DNA of 64,000 nucleotides. Source: an uncultured Alphaproteobacteria bacterium. Lineage in GTDB: Bacteria > Pseudomonadota > Alphaproteobacteria > Caulobacterales > Caulobacteraceae. The position numbers and the translations under genes were made by a program. How positions within the stretch are numbered: position 1 is the first letter of the stretch; every line of letters starts with the position of its first letter. Positions 44,593 through 53,084 of the stretch are shown one piece after another. The stretch is taken from positions 67,800-131,799 of the forward strand of contig CALETE010000094.1 of assembly GCA_937920085.1 (NCBI GenBank). The letters run 5' to 3'. The notes beneath the pieces were generated by a model. That model saw only the letters and a list, made by a program, of their open reading frames with translations, searched no databases and was not told the DNA's origin.

Positions 44593-46074
44593 CTAGAGGG
44601 TGACGCCCCGCTTCCAGATGGCGATGGCCCTCTGGCCCGCCCGTTCGGCGCAGGTTGGCTGGCCGCTTGCGATGTCGATCAGGTGTTCCAGAAAGGCTTG
44701 GTCGGCGGCCTCGTGCCCAGCCTCAAGGGCTATAGAGGCGTCAAAATCAATCCAATGGGGCTTGGCTTGGGCCAGGGCTTGGTTGGACGCAACCTTCACC
44801 GTCGGCACGGGAAAGCCCAAGGGGGTGCCCCGTCCCGTTGTGAACAGCACCATGGTAGCGCCCGCCGCGGCCAGGGCGGTAGACGAGACCGCGTCATTGC
44901 CGGGAGCTTCCAGTAGGGTCAGGCCCGCAGCCCCGACCTGCTGGCCATAGTCACGGACATCGGTCAGGGGGGCCGATCCGCCCTTCTGCACTGCGCCGAG
45001 GGATTTTTCCTCGAGGGTCGTGATGCCCCCCATCAGATTGCCCGGCGAAGGGTTTTCCGAAACTGGGAGGCCCTGATCCAGATAGTAACGTTTGAACCGG
45101 TTGATTAGACCGGCCGCGGCGTCGAAGGTTTGGCGGTCGACGGCCCGGTCCAGTAGGGCCTGCTCAGCTCCGAATATTTCTGGAATTTCCGTCAGGATCG
45201 CCCGGCCGCCATGGGCCGTCAGCCGATCCGCGAACCGTCCCAGCAAGGGATTTGCCGTTAGGCCCGACAGGCCGTCAGATCCGCCACACTTTAGCCCGAC
45301 GCACAGCTCGGCCAAAGGCAGGGCTTGGCGCCCAGCCCGGGCCGCCTCTTCTGCCATCCCATCGATCAGCCTTCCCGCCTCTGCGAGCTCATCACCCGCC
45401 TGCTGAGTGACTAGGGTTCTCACCTTGGCCCGGGCCGAGGCCGGCAGGGCCTCCAGCAGGGCTTCAATCTGGTTGGACTCGCAGCCCAGCCCCAAAATCA
45501 GCACCCCAGCCGCGTTGGGATTGGCCGCCAGCCCGGCCAACAGGGTGCGAGTTCCGCCGAGGTCGTCCCCCAGTTGGGAACAGCCGTGGGGGTGGGTGAA
45601 GGCGTGAACTCCGTCTATCCGTCCGCTATGCCGCTCCCGAGCCGCCCGGGCGGCCTCCTCGGCGGTCAGGGCGACACAGCCCACTGTGGGCAGGATCCAG
45701 ATTTCATTACGGGTCGCCGCCGCACCGTCCGCCCGGCGATAGCCCCGCCACTCCGGTCCGCTCAAGGTCTGCGCTTGCCGCACTCCGGACCGACCCTGGT
45801 CATAGCTCAGCTCGCCAGAGAGGGCTGTGGCCAGGTTCTGCGTATGGACATGATCCCCTGGTGCAATCTCCTGTGTCGCCCGTCCGATGGGCTGGCCATA
45901 CTTTAACACGCGATCACCTGGCCCGTGGGGGCACAGGGCGAATTTGTGGCCCTGAGGAATTGGCTGACGTAGGGTGACTTCGAGAACCCGGCATCCGGCC
46001 TCGAGGGGCTGCAGGGCCACGGCCACTGTGTCGTGGGCATGAATGCGGAGGGCTTTGACCCCTAGGTTCGACAT
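44593..46074 (-). CDS. uxaA: Altronate dehydratase
   Basis: A 493-residue dehydratase turning D-altronate into 2-keto-3-deoxygluconate in galacturonate catabolism. The N-terminal SAF-type domain (IHAHDTVAVALQPLEAG) is followed by the catalytic UxaA domain with TVGCVALTAEEAARA, FTHPHGCSQLGDD and VGLKCGGSDGLSGLTANP, where conserved Cys and His bind the metal. The ATG at 46074 has AGGAAAC before it; a TTG one codon upstream is unnecessary. It is divergent from the LacI gene with one shared operator. Confidence 0.93.
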   Translation of the reverse strand: MSNLGVKALRIHAHDTVAVALQPLEAGCRVLEVTLRQPIPQGHKFALCPHGPGDRVLKYGQPIGRATQEIAPGDHVHTQNLATALSGELSYDQGRSGVRQAQTLSGPEWRGYRRADGAAATRNEIWILPTVGCVALTAEEAARAARERHSGRIDGVHAFTHPHGCSQLGDDLGGTRTLLAGLAANPNAAGVLILGLGCESNQIEALLEALPASARAKVRTLVTQQAGDELAEAGRLIDGMAEEAARAGRQALPLAELCVGLKCGGSDGLSGLTANPLLGRFADRLTAHGGRAILTEIPEIFGAEQALLDRAVDRQTFDAAAGLINRFKRYYLDQGLPVSENPSPGNLMGGITTLEEKSLGAVQKGGSAPLTDVRDYGQQVGAAGLTLLEAPGNDAVSSTALAAAGATMVLFTTGRGTPLGFPVPTVKVASNQALAQAKPHWIDFDASIALEAGHEAADQAFLEHLIDIASGQPTCAERAGQRAIAIWKRGVTL

Positions 46075-46147
46075 CAATGTTTCCTGCGGGACCGATGTTT
46101 CGTTATGTGGTTGTCTGTGACCCGCCCGATTTCTGGGCGTGGGCGCT

Positions 46148-46163
46148 TGGTAACCGGTGTCAT
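46148..46163. promoter_or_regulatory. LacI-type operator B between uxaA and the regulator gene
   Basis: TGGTAACC|GGTGTCAT: a perfect right half with a GGTAACC left half, the same variant half seen at operators C and D. It lies between the divergent starts at 46074 and 46224, so the regulator may control itself and uxaA. Confidence 0.6.
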
Positions 46164-46223
46164 ACTTGCCCGGTCATCCGGCGGAAGGCAAGTTTCGCCA
46201 CCAATTCGGGCGTTGGAGATCCC

Positions 46224-47261
46224 ATGTCGGGAGTGTTGAAATCAGGCGGCGAGCCCACCATCAGCGACGTCGCCCGCATATCAGGTGTGTCGAAAAAGAC
46301 GGTGAGCCGGGTGATCAACCGCTCGCCAATGCTCAATCAGGAAACCCGCCTGCGGATCGAGTCGGTCATCGCCGAGCTCGGCTATGTGCCCAATCCCGCC
46401 GCCCGAGGTCTGGCCCTGCGACGGAACTTCGTCCTGGGCATGATCTACGACAATCCCAACGCCCAGATGGTGCTGAACTTCCAAGAAGGGGTACTGGACG
46501 CTATCCGCACCACCGACTACGCCCTGCTGATCCATCCCGTCGACCGTTATTCTCCGACCCTGTTCAACGAGATCAGGTCCTTTGTGGTGCATCAGAAGCC
46601 GGCGGGCGTCATGCTTCTTCCGCCCCTTTCAGAAAACGACTTGCTGGCCGACCTGCTGACCGAACTGGGCTGCCCCTATGTGCGGATGGGATCAGCTGAT
46701 CTAGACGACCCTTCCCGCCTGGTGAAATCCAGCGATCGCCAGTCCATGCGCGAGGCCACGGAATACCTCATCCGGCTGGGGCACAGATCCATCGCATTGG
46801 TGAAGGGCCCCGACGGCTTCCGCTCATCTGTCGAGCGCCATATGGGCTGGCGCGAAGCCATGTTGACCCACAATATGGGCTATGATGACCAGCATGTGGC
46901 GGTAGGTGCCTACACCTTCGACTCCGGAAAGCTCGCCGGAGGCAAGCTTCTGGACCAGCCGGGAACTTCTTACACCGCCATTGTGGCCAGTAATGACATC
47001 ATGGCGGCTGGGGTCATTCACGCCGCGAGGGAGCGGGGACTGAATGTTCCGCAGGATATTTCGGTCGTCGGCTTCGACGACACCGCTATCGCCGAGACCA
47101 CCTGGCCGCCCCTAACCACGGTACGCTGGCCGATCCGTGACATGGCGCGGTCAGCAGCCCTGAAGCTGATCCGCCCCGAGTCGGCGGGCGAAGAGCAATA
47201 TAGCTTTCCCACGACCCTAGTTGAGCGGGAGTCCACGGCCTTCGCCAAGCCCCGCACCTAA
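46224..47261 (+). CDS. LacI-family transcriptional regulator (uronate-type)
   Basis: A 345-residue repressor. The N-terminal helix-turn-helix is PTISDVARISGVSKKTVSRV (residues 10-29), followed by the hinge helix NPAARGLAL and a periplasmic-binding-protein-like effector domain (LGMIYDNPN, VASNDIMAAGVIHAARERG, SVVGFDDTAIAETTWPPLTTV). GGAGA precedes the ATG at 46224. It is divergent from uxaA and upstream of kduI-kduD-kdgK, so it probably senses a uronate-pathway intermediate and binds the ATGACACC/GGTGTCAT sites. Effector identity is inferred. Confidence 0.93.
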   Translation: MSGVLKSGGEPTISDVARISGVSKKTVSRVINRSPMLNQETRLRIESVIAELGYVPNPAARGLALRRNFVLGMIYDNPNAQMVLNFQEGVLDAIRTTDYALLIHPVDRYSPTLFNEIRSFVVHQKPAGVMLLPPLSENDLLADLLTELGCPYVRMGSADLDDPSRLVKSSDRQSMREATEYLIRLGHRSIALVKGPDGFRSSVERHMGWREAMLTHNMGYDDQHVAVGAYTFDSGKLAGGKLLDQPGTSYTAIVASNDIMAAGVIHAARERGLNVPQDISVVGFDDTAIAETTWPPLTTVRWPIRDMARSAALKLIRPESAGEEQYSFPTTLVERESTAFAKPRT

Positions 47262-47308
47262 AGTCGGCCCTTGGCCCGACCCCGACAAGATCGCCCTTGA
47301 TCGCGGCT

Positions 47309-47324
47309 ATGACACCGGTTACCC
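47309..47324. promoter_or_regulatory. LacI-type operator C ahead of kduI
   Basis: ATGACACC|GGTTACCC: perfect left half, GGTTACC variant right half. It is 35 bases upstream of the kduI GTG and lies just after the regulator's stop codon. Confidence 0.65.
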
Positions 47325-47358
47325 AAGTCAAAATAGTCCCCAGAAGCGAGACCAGACC

Positions 47359-48195
47359 GTGTTCAGCAAGACCTATCACGCTACCCATCCGGATATGATG
47401 GAGGGCGTCTCCAACGACGATCTGCGCGATCGCTATCTGGTCACAGGCATGTTCGAGGCCGGTAAGGTCAATCTGAACTATAGCCACAATGAGCGGTTCG
47501 TGGTTGGCGGGGCGACCCCAGCCGGCGGCGTGCTGAAACTGCCCGACCAGACGGAACCGGCCAGCGCCGCAGGCCATCCGTTTCTGGAGCGCCGGGAGGC
47601 GGGTATCGTCAATATCGGAGGGCCAGGTGCCATCACCGTCGACGGCCGCCGCTTCGAAATGGCCAACAAGGAGTGCCTCTACGTGCCCATGGGCGCAAAA
47701 GAGGTCCTGTTCGAAGGTGCCGAGGCGCGATTCTACATCGCCTCAGTTCCGGCCCATAAGTCCTGCGAGATCAAACATATCACCCTGGCCCAGGCCAACC
47801 CTTTGGCCCGTGGCGACCTGGCCAATTCAAACCAGCGGACCATCTATCAGCTGGTCATTCCCGGCGTCTGCGAAAGCGCCCAACTGCTGTTGGGCCTGAC
47901 GGTTCTGGAGGAAGGCTCGGTCTGGAACACCATGCCGCCGCACCTGCATGACCGCCGCAGCGAGATCTATCTCTATTTCGATATGCCCGCCGAGAACGAC
48001 CGGGTCTTCCACTATATGGGCGAGCCGGACTCCATGCGGCATCTGGTCATCGCCAATGAGGAAGCGGTGATCAGCCCGCCATGGTCGATCCATATGGGCT
48101 CGGGCACCAAGAAATACGCCTTCATCTGGGCCATGGGCGGCGAGAACCTGGACTATACCGACGTCAATACCCTCGATATCTGCCAACTCAAGTGA
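47359..48195 (+). CDS. kduI: 5-dehydro-4-deoxy-D-glucuronate isomerase
   Basis: A 278-residue cupin isomerase converting 5-keto-4-deoxyuronate, released from unsaturated pectin or hyaluronan oligomers, into 2,5-diketo-3-deoxygluconate. The zinc-binding motif MPPHLHDRRSE has His195, His197 and Glu202. Starting at the GTG at 47359 gives 278 residues, the same length as E. coli KduI, and places VFSKTYHATHPD at the N-terminus. It is followed closely by kduD (seven bases). Confidence 0.95.
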   Translation: MFSKTYHATHPDMMEGVSNDDLRDRYLVTGMFEAGKVNLNYSHNERFVVGGATPAGGVLKLPDQTEPASAAGHPFLERREAGIVNIGGPGAITVDGRRFEMANKECLYVPMGAKEVLFEGAEARFYIASVPAHKSCEIKHITLAQANPLARGDLANSNQRTIYQLVIPGVCESAQLLLGLTVLEEGSVWNTMPPHLHDRRSEIYLYFDMPAENDRVFHYMGEPDSMRHLVIANEEAVISPPWSIHMGSGTKKYAFIWAMGGENLDYTDVNTLDICQLK

Positions 48196-48202
48196 GATCC
48201 CA

Positions 48203-48952
48203 ATGTCCTTCGACCTGACCGGCAAGGTCGCCCTGGTGACCGGGGCCAATACCGGCATCGGCCAGGCCATAGCCCTTGGCCTAGCCGCCGCCGGAGCCGA
48301 TCTGGCGTTGGCGGGCCGCAGCGATCCGTCGGAGACCCTCAGGGCCGCCTCCGCCCTAGGCCGACGGACGGTTTCCGTGACGGCGGACCTTTCCTCCACC
48401 GCGCCCATTGAAGCCCTGGTCGCCGAGGTGCTGGACAAGCTTGGCCGCATCGACATTCTGGTGAACAATGCCGGCATCATCCGCCGCGCCGACCTGCTGG
48501 ACATGTCTGAGGCCGATTGGGACGCTGTGCTGGATACCAATCTGAAGTCCCTGTTCTTTCTTAGCCAGGCCGTGGCCCGTCATATGGCAGTTCGGGGTTC
48601 GGGCAAGATCATCAACATCGCAAGCCTGCTGAGCTTTCAGGGGGGCGTCCGGGTGCCAGGCTACGCCGCCGCCAAGTCCGGCGTGGCGGGGGTTACCAAG
48701 GCCATGGCCAATGAGCTGGCAGTGAAGGGGGTTCAGGTCAACGCCATCGCCCCTGGCTATATCACCACCAACAACACTGCGGCCCTGGTCGCCGACGCGA
48801 CCCGCAACCGCCAGATCCTAGAACGCATACCGGCCGGGCGTTGGGGTGCGCCGGAGGACATAGCTGGTCCTGCGGTCTTCCTGGCGTCAAGCGCTTCGGA
48901 CTATGTTACCGGCCACATACTGGCCGTCGATGGCGGCTGGCTGGCTAGGTGA
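48203..48952 (+). CDS. kduD: 2-dehydro-3-deoxy-D-gluconate 5-dehydrogenase
   Basis: A 249-residue short-chain dehydrogenase that reduces diketo-deoxygluconate to 2-keto-3-deoxygluconate. NAD-binding TGANTGIG (residues about 14-21), NNAG, the catalytic Ser in ASLLSFQGGVR, and YAAAK are all in place, and the family end GHILAVDGGW is present. Position after kduI and length agree with KduD. Co-transcribed with kduI and kdgK. Confidence 0.93.
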   Translation: MSFDLTGKVALVTGANTGIGQAIALGLAAAGADLALAGRSDPSETLRAASALGRRTVSVTADLSSTAPIEALVAEVLDKLGRIDILVNNAGIIRRADLLDMSEADWDAVLDTNLKSLFFLSQAVARHMAVRGSGKIINIASLLSFQGGVRVPGYAAAKSGVAGVTKAMANELAVKGVQVNAIAPGYITTNNTAALVADATRNRQILERIPAGRWGAPEDIAGPAVFLASSASDYVTGHILAVDGGWLAR

Positions 48953-48976
48953 TCGAGCGACAGAACGGCTGAGACC

Positions 48977-49981
48977 ATGACGATTGTCTGCTTTGGCGAA
49001 CTCCTGCTTCGTCTGACCCCGCCGGGGAACCGACGACTGGTGCAGGCGGCCAGCCTCGGCCTAGTTGCGGGTGGGGCTGAGGCCAATGTGGCGGCGGGGC
49101 TGGCCAGCCTGGGGCGCCCGGTGCGCATGACCAGCCTAGCTGCGAACAATGCCCTGGGCGATCTGGCGGTCAATGCCCTGAGAGCCGTAGGGGTGGATAC
49201 CTCCTGGGTGGCCCGCAAGCCTGGGCGTATGGGCCTCTACTTCCTGGAAGCGGGAGCCGGGATTCGGCCCTCCACCATCACCTATGACCGGGCCGGCAGC
49301 GCCTTCGCCGAGGCCGATCCTGCAGATATTGATCTGGCAGGGGCCATGGCAGGGGCCAAACTGCTACACGTGGGCGGCATTACCCCGGCCCTTGGCCCTA
49401 AGGGGGGCAAACTGGCGCGGGCCGCGCAGGATGCGGCCCTGGCCGCGGGCACGCCCATCTCCTTCGACGGTAACTGGCGGGGAAATCTCTGGGCAGCGTG
49501 GGACAGCAGACCCGGCGAGATCCTACGTGACCTTGCCGCAGATGCCACCCTGCTCATCGGCAATCATCGAGACATATCCCTGATGCTGGACCGCAGCTAT
49601 TCCGGAGACACGGCCCAGGATCGCCGCGCAGCGGCCCTGGCGGCCTTCGAGGCCTTTCCCAAGCTTCAGCTGATTGCCGCCACCGGGCGCAAGGTAATGA
49701 CCAGCGATCACCACCGCATTATCGCCCGGGTGGACAGCAGGACGGACCAGTTCGAAACCCCGGAAATCGATATCGCCGGAATTGTCGACCGCATCGGCGC
49801 TGGCGACGCCTTTGCCACCGGCGTCATCCACCAGTGGACCCTGGGCGGCAGCCTCGAGGACATGGCCCGCACAGGCCAGGCCCTGGCGGCCATAAAGCAC
49901 TCGATCCCCGGCGACTTGTGCCTGATCAACCAGGCCGCTTTGGACGCCTTCGCTGTCGAGGGCGGCGATATCCGGCGCTAG
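48977..49981 (+). CDS. kdgK: 2-keto-3-deoxygluconate kinase
   Basis: A 334-residue PfkB-family sugar kinase that makes KDPG from KDG. The N-terminus has GGAEANVAAGLASLGRPVR and the C-terminal signature DRIGAGDAFATG holds the catalytic Asp. The gene joins both uronate branches. It starts 24 bases after kduD and is followed by the esterase gene at 37 bases. The KDPG aldolase that would complete the Entner-Doudoroff step is not here. Confidence 0.92.
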   Translation: MTIVCFGELLLRLTPPGNRRLVQAASLGLVAGGAEANVAAGLASLGRPVRMTSLAANNALGDLAVNALRAVGVDTSWVARKPGRMGLYFLEAGAGIRPSTITYDRAGSAFAEADPADIDLAGAMAGAKLLHVGGITPALGPKGGKLARAAQDAALAAGTPISFDGNWRGNLWAAWDSRPGEILRDLAADATLLIGNHRDISLMLDRSYSGDTAQDRRAAALAAFEAFPKLQLIAATGRKVMTSDHHRIIARVDSRTDQFETPEIDIAGIVDRIGAGDAFATGVIHQWTLGGSLEDMARTGQALAAIKHSIPGDLCLINQAALDAFAVEGGDIRR

Positions 49982-50018
49982 TAGAGCAAATCTGACATTG
50001 GCTCAGAGGGGTGTATTG

Positions 50019-51482
50019 ATGGGACGCCAATGTCGGACTCGGACCACTAGCCGCAGGGGATTACTGGGTGCGGGCTTGGCCTTCGGCGCCCAGGCGGCGT
50101 TCGGCCAGTCCCTGGCTTTGGACCCCCGCGAGGTGCTTGCGGTCAAGGGTGTCCAATATGGCCGGGCGGCCCGGTTCCAGCCCCCGACCCGGCTGCCCTT
50201 CCCGGGCCTGACCCCAGGTGCTTATCAGGACTTTGGCCCAGCCTGTCCCCAGGCCGGCGGTGCCTACCAGCCCCAGGGCGAGGACTGCCTTTATCTCAAC
50301 ATCTGGGCGCCGCGAAAGAGGTCGTCCAAACCCCGGCCGGTCATGGTCTATATCCACGGGGGCGCCTATTCCAATGGCTCGGTCACCGACCCCCTGAACG
50401 ATGGTGCCCGCCTGGCCGCCCTTGGGGATGTGGTCGTCGTCACCGTCAATCACCGGCTCAACGCCCTGGGCTATCTCTACCTGCCCGATCGGTTCCCCGA
50501 CAGCGGAAACGCCGGCCAGCTAGACCTTGTCTGCGCCCTGGAATGGATCTCTGCTCACATACCGCTTTTCGGGGGCGATCCGGCCAATGTCACCCTATTC
50601 GGCCAGTCCGGCGGCGGTGCCAAGATTGCCACCCTGATGGCCATGCCCGCCGCCAAAGGTCTATTCCACAAGGCCATCACCATGAGCGGTCAGCAGATAA
50701 CCGCCAGCGGCCCGCTCCATGCTGCGCAGCGGGCCAGTGCCTTCATGGATCATCTGGGCCCGGGGATTGATCCGGCGACCGCGCCGGTGGATCAGTTGAT
50801 CGCCGCCCTATCGGCGAGCGACCCTATACTGGGCGGCGGGGTTTATATGGGCCCGGTGCTGGACATGCGCAGCCTGACCCGCCACCCCTTCTGGCCAGAT
50901 CCAGCGCCCCAGGGGAAGACTATCCCGATGATGCTCGGCAATACGGTGGCTGAGACCCGGGCCTTCTTCCCGCCAAGCCACCCCCGGCTGCAGGGCTTGA
51001 CCTGGGAGAACCTCGCCGCCCGGGCAGGACCGGAAATGAAGGTCGACATCGATCCGGCCTGGGTCGTCGCCGCCTTCCGCGCCCGCTACGGCGCTGACAG
51101 TCCTGAAGAGATCTTCCACCGCATGGTCACCGCCGGACGGTCCTGGCGCGGCCAGGTCGAGGAGGCCGATGCCCGGGCGAAGGCCAGCGCCGCTCAGACC
51201 TTTGTCTATCAACTGAATTTCGAACAGGCGAAGCACACAGACGATATTGGCCTTGCCTTTGGAACCTTTACCCCCGCCAGCCCGGCCCGAGCGGCCATGA
51301 GCCGTCGGGTGATGGACGCCTTCGTCCGGTTCGCCCGGACTGGGAATCCAGGCTGGGCTGCCTATACCCTGCCCCGCCGCGAGACCATGGTGTTCGACAC
51401 GGTCAGCCGCCAGGAGAACGACCCCCGAAAATGGGAGCGTGAGCTGTTCGCTAGGGTCCCCTATATTCAGCCGGGTAGCTGA
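50019..51482 (+). CDS. Exported carboxylesterase (type B)
   Basis: A 487-residue alpha/beta hydrolase with a twin-arginine-like leader (TTSRRGLLGAGLAFGAQAAFG). The carboxylesterase B hallmarks are GEDCLYLNIW, YIHGGAYSNGS (oxyanion hole) and FGQSGGGAKIATLM with the nucleophile Ser. Located in the pectin locus, it may remove methyl, acetyl or feruloyl groups from pectin; that is inference. GAGGGG precedes the ATG at 50019. Confidence 0.85.
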   Translation: MGRQCRTRTTSRRGLLGAGLAFGAQAAFGQSLALDPREVLAVKGVQYGRAARFQPPTRLPFPGLTPGAYQDFGPACPQAGGAYQPQGEDCLYLNIWAPRKRSSKPRPVMVYIHGGAYSNGSVTDPLNDGARLAALGDVVVVTVNHRLNALGYLYLPDRFPDSGNAGQLDLVCALEWISAHIPLFGGDPANVTLFGQSGGGAKIATLMAMPAAKGLFHKAITMSGQQITASGPLHAAQRASAFMDHLGPGIDPATAPVDQLIAALSASDPILGGGVYMGPVLDMRSLTRHPFWPDPAPQGKTIPMMLGNTVAETRAFFPPSHPRLQGLTWENLAARAGPEMKVDIDPAWVVAAFRARYGADSPEEIFHRMVTAGRSWRGQVEEADARAKASAAQTFVYQLNFEQAKHTDDIGLAFGTFTPASPARAAMSRRVMDAFVRFARTGNPGWAAYTLPRRETMVFDTVSRQENDPRKWERELFARVPYIQPGS

Positions 51483-51496
51483 CAGATTGCTGCCGA

Positions 51497-52834
51497 TCAG
51501 GGCTTGCGCATGGCCTTGTCCCGGACGGACAGCACTTCTTGGGCGACGGCCTTCTGACCTGGATAGACGCCGGACTTCGGCGTCAGGGTGTCAAGGTTCC
51601 AGGCTAAGGGATCAAAGACGGCGCGGGTTTCCTCTGGGTGCGGATAGCCCTGCCCCACCTGGTGCTCGTCATCGATGATTTCGCCCCGGCCTTCAGCCAC
51701 GAAGAACAAGATGCGGATATCGTCGGGGGCGCGGTCCCATGGACGGGCACCAGCGGTCTGCAGGACGCTTGTCTCCACCTCGCCGGAGGGCAGGATCTGA
51801 TAGCCGTCCAACTTTGCAAGGGGCGCAGGTGCCTCGATCAGCCGAGCGGCCGTTTCGCCATAGCGACCGAACATGGGCAGCTTGACGCCGAACCGGTCTA
51901 CCGCTCGATTGTCGCGGCCGTAGAACTCAAGGTCTCCATCACCGCCCAGGGTCAGGAAGGGCAGGCCCGGATCGGTGCTGAAGCCGCCACGCATGACATT
52001 GCCAACCGCCGTGATCTGGCCGGTGACATAGGGATGCCCTGTCCACTCCAGATTCATCAGGTTGTAGTGCACCGCCTTGTGGCCTGGATTGTAGATGAGA
52101 TTGTTGATCATCAGGACCTGGGCACCGCCCTTGACCAAGGGGCTGCGCTCTTCGTTGTGCGCAAAGATATTGCGGTAGAAAGTAATGGCCGTGGCGTTGT
52201 CGTGGATCAGACTGCCCTTGGAATGCTCGCCCTTGGGATGGCTGGCGAAGGCCAGACCCTCTGCTGCGAGATTGTCTCTGAACAGGATGTCGTGGCTGGT
52301 GTTGGCCCGCCATTCCGCCACCGACTTGCCATTAAAGCGGGGCCCCGAAGCGGACATGTTTTCGTCGAGGGCCCAGAGGAAGCTGCAGTGGTCCACCAGG
52401 ACATTATGGGCGGCCACAGTCGAAAAAGCGTCAGCCTCCCAGCCTGAATAGTGCGCCTGGCCGTCAGCCCCGGTCATGACCCGGATATGGCTTAGAATGA
52501 CGTCGTGCCCCTTCAGATCTATGCCACCCCTGATGAGGGTAATGCCTGGAGAAGGCGCGGTCTGGCCAGCAATGGTCAGATAGGGCTCATTGATCGTCAG
52601 GACACTGCGGCCCAAATCTATGACGCCGCCCACATCGAAGACCACGATCCGGGGTCCCTTGGCGTCGACAGCCGCCGCCAGCGAGCCGGGGCCGTCCTTG
52701 GCCAGGGTGGTCACATGAATGATCCGCCCACCTGCGCCGCCTTTCGTAGGATCATTCGGGTCTGCCCAGGCGGCGCTTGCCATGAGGCCGAACGAAATCA
52801 CCAGGGTTAAACAAGCTGACGCCAACGCCCTCAT
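51497..52834 (-). CDS. Secreted pectate lyase, PL1-like
   Basis: A 445-residue right-handed beta-helix protein with a signal peptide ending in ASAAWA. ITLIRGGIDLKGHDVILSHI, then HNVLVDHCSFLWALDENMS with the calcium/substrate Asp and His rungs, resemble pectate lyases, which cleave polygalacturonate by beta-elimination to unsaturated oligomers, the input for KduI. GGAGG precedes the ATG at 52834; residues upstream would precede the signal peptide. The exact PL family needs a profile search. Confidence 0.85.
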   Translation of the reverse strand: MRALASACLTLVISFGLMASAAWADPNDPTKGGAGGRIIHVTTLAKDGPGSLAAAVDAKGPRIVVFDVGGVIDLGRSVLTINEPYLTIAGQTAPSPGITLIRGGIDLKGHDVILSHIRVMTGADGQAHYSGWEADAFSTVAAHNVLVDHCSFLWALDENMSASGPRFNGKSVAEWRANTSHDILFRDNLAAEGLAFASHPKGEHSKGSLIHDNATAITFYRNIFAHNEERSPLVKGGAQVLMINNLIYNPGHKAVHYNLMNLEWTGHPYVTGQITAVGNVMRGGFSTDPGLPFLTLGGDGDLEFYGRDNRAVDRFGVKLPMFGRYGETAARLIEAPAPLAKLDGYQILPSGEVETSVLQTAGARPWDRAPDDIRILFFVAEGRGEIIDDEHQVGQGYPHPEETRAVFDPLAWNLDTLTPKSGVYPGQKAVAQEVLSVRDKAMRKP

Positions 52835-52916
52835 CACCCGATCCTCCCATGGGCCGCCATCCACCAGAGGCCCTTTCGGGTTTCTTGACAGAGGTAAATG
52901 GACAGGGCAATGAAAA

Positions 52917-52932
52917 ATGACACCGGTTACCT
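52917..52932. promoter_or_regulatory. LacI-type operator D ahead of the pectate lyase
   Basis: ATGACACC|GGTTACCT, the same form as operator C. It lies about 83 bases upstream of the lyase start. The intergenic region 52835-53084 carries this and operator E but no gene. Confidence 0.65.
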
Positions 52933-53035
52933 GCCCGGTTTTGTACGTTTTGAGCGGTTAACTCGAACAGTAATCGTCGGGTGGATTTTTGTAGGACATT
53001 GGGAGAAATGTGGCTCAGCCTTCGGTTGACCGCAA

Positions 53036-53051
53036 ATGACACCGGTGTCAT
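53036..53051. promoter_or_regulatory. LacI-type operator E, perfect palindrome
   Basis: ATGACACC|GGTGTCAT is perfectly symmetric and sets the consensus. It lies 34 bases upstream of the large TonB-dependent receptor start, close enough to block its promoter. Confidence 0.8.
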
Positions 53052-53084
53052 TCACGATAACGAGAAGAAAATAGGGGGAGGCTT

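Noticed and set aside
51638..52447. 269-residue plus-strand open frame
   Set aside because: Antisense shadow of the pectate lyase gene.
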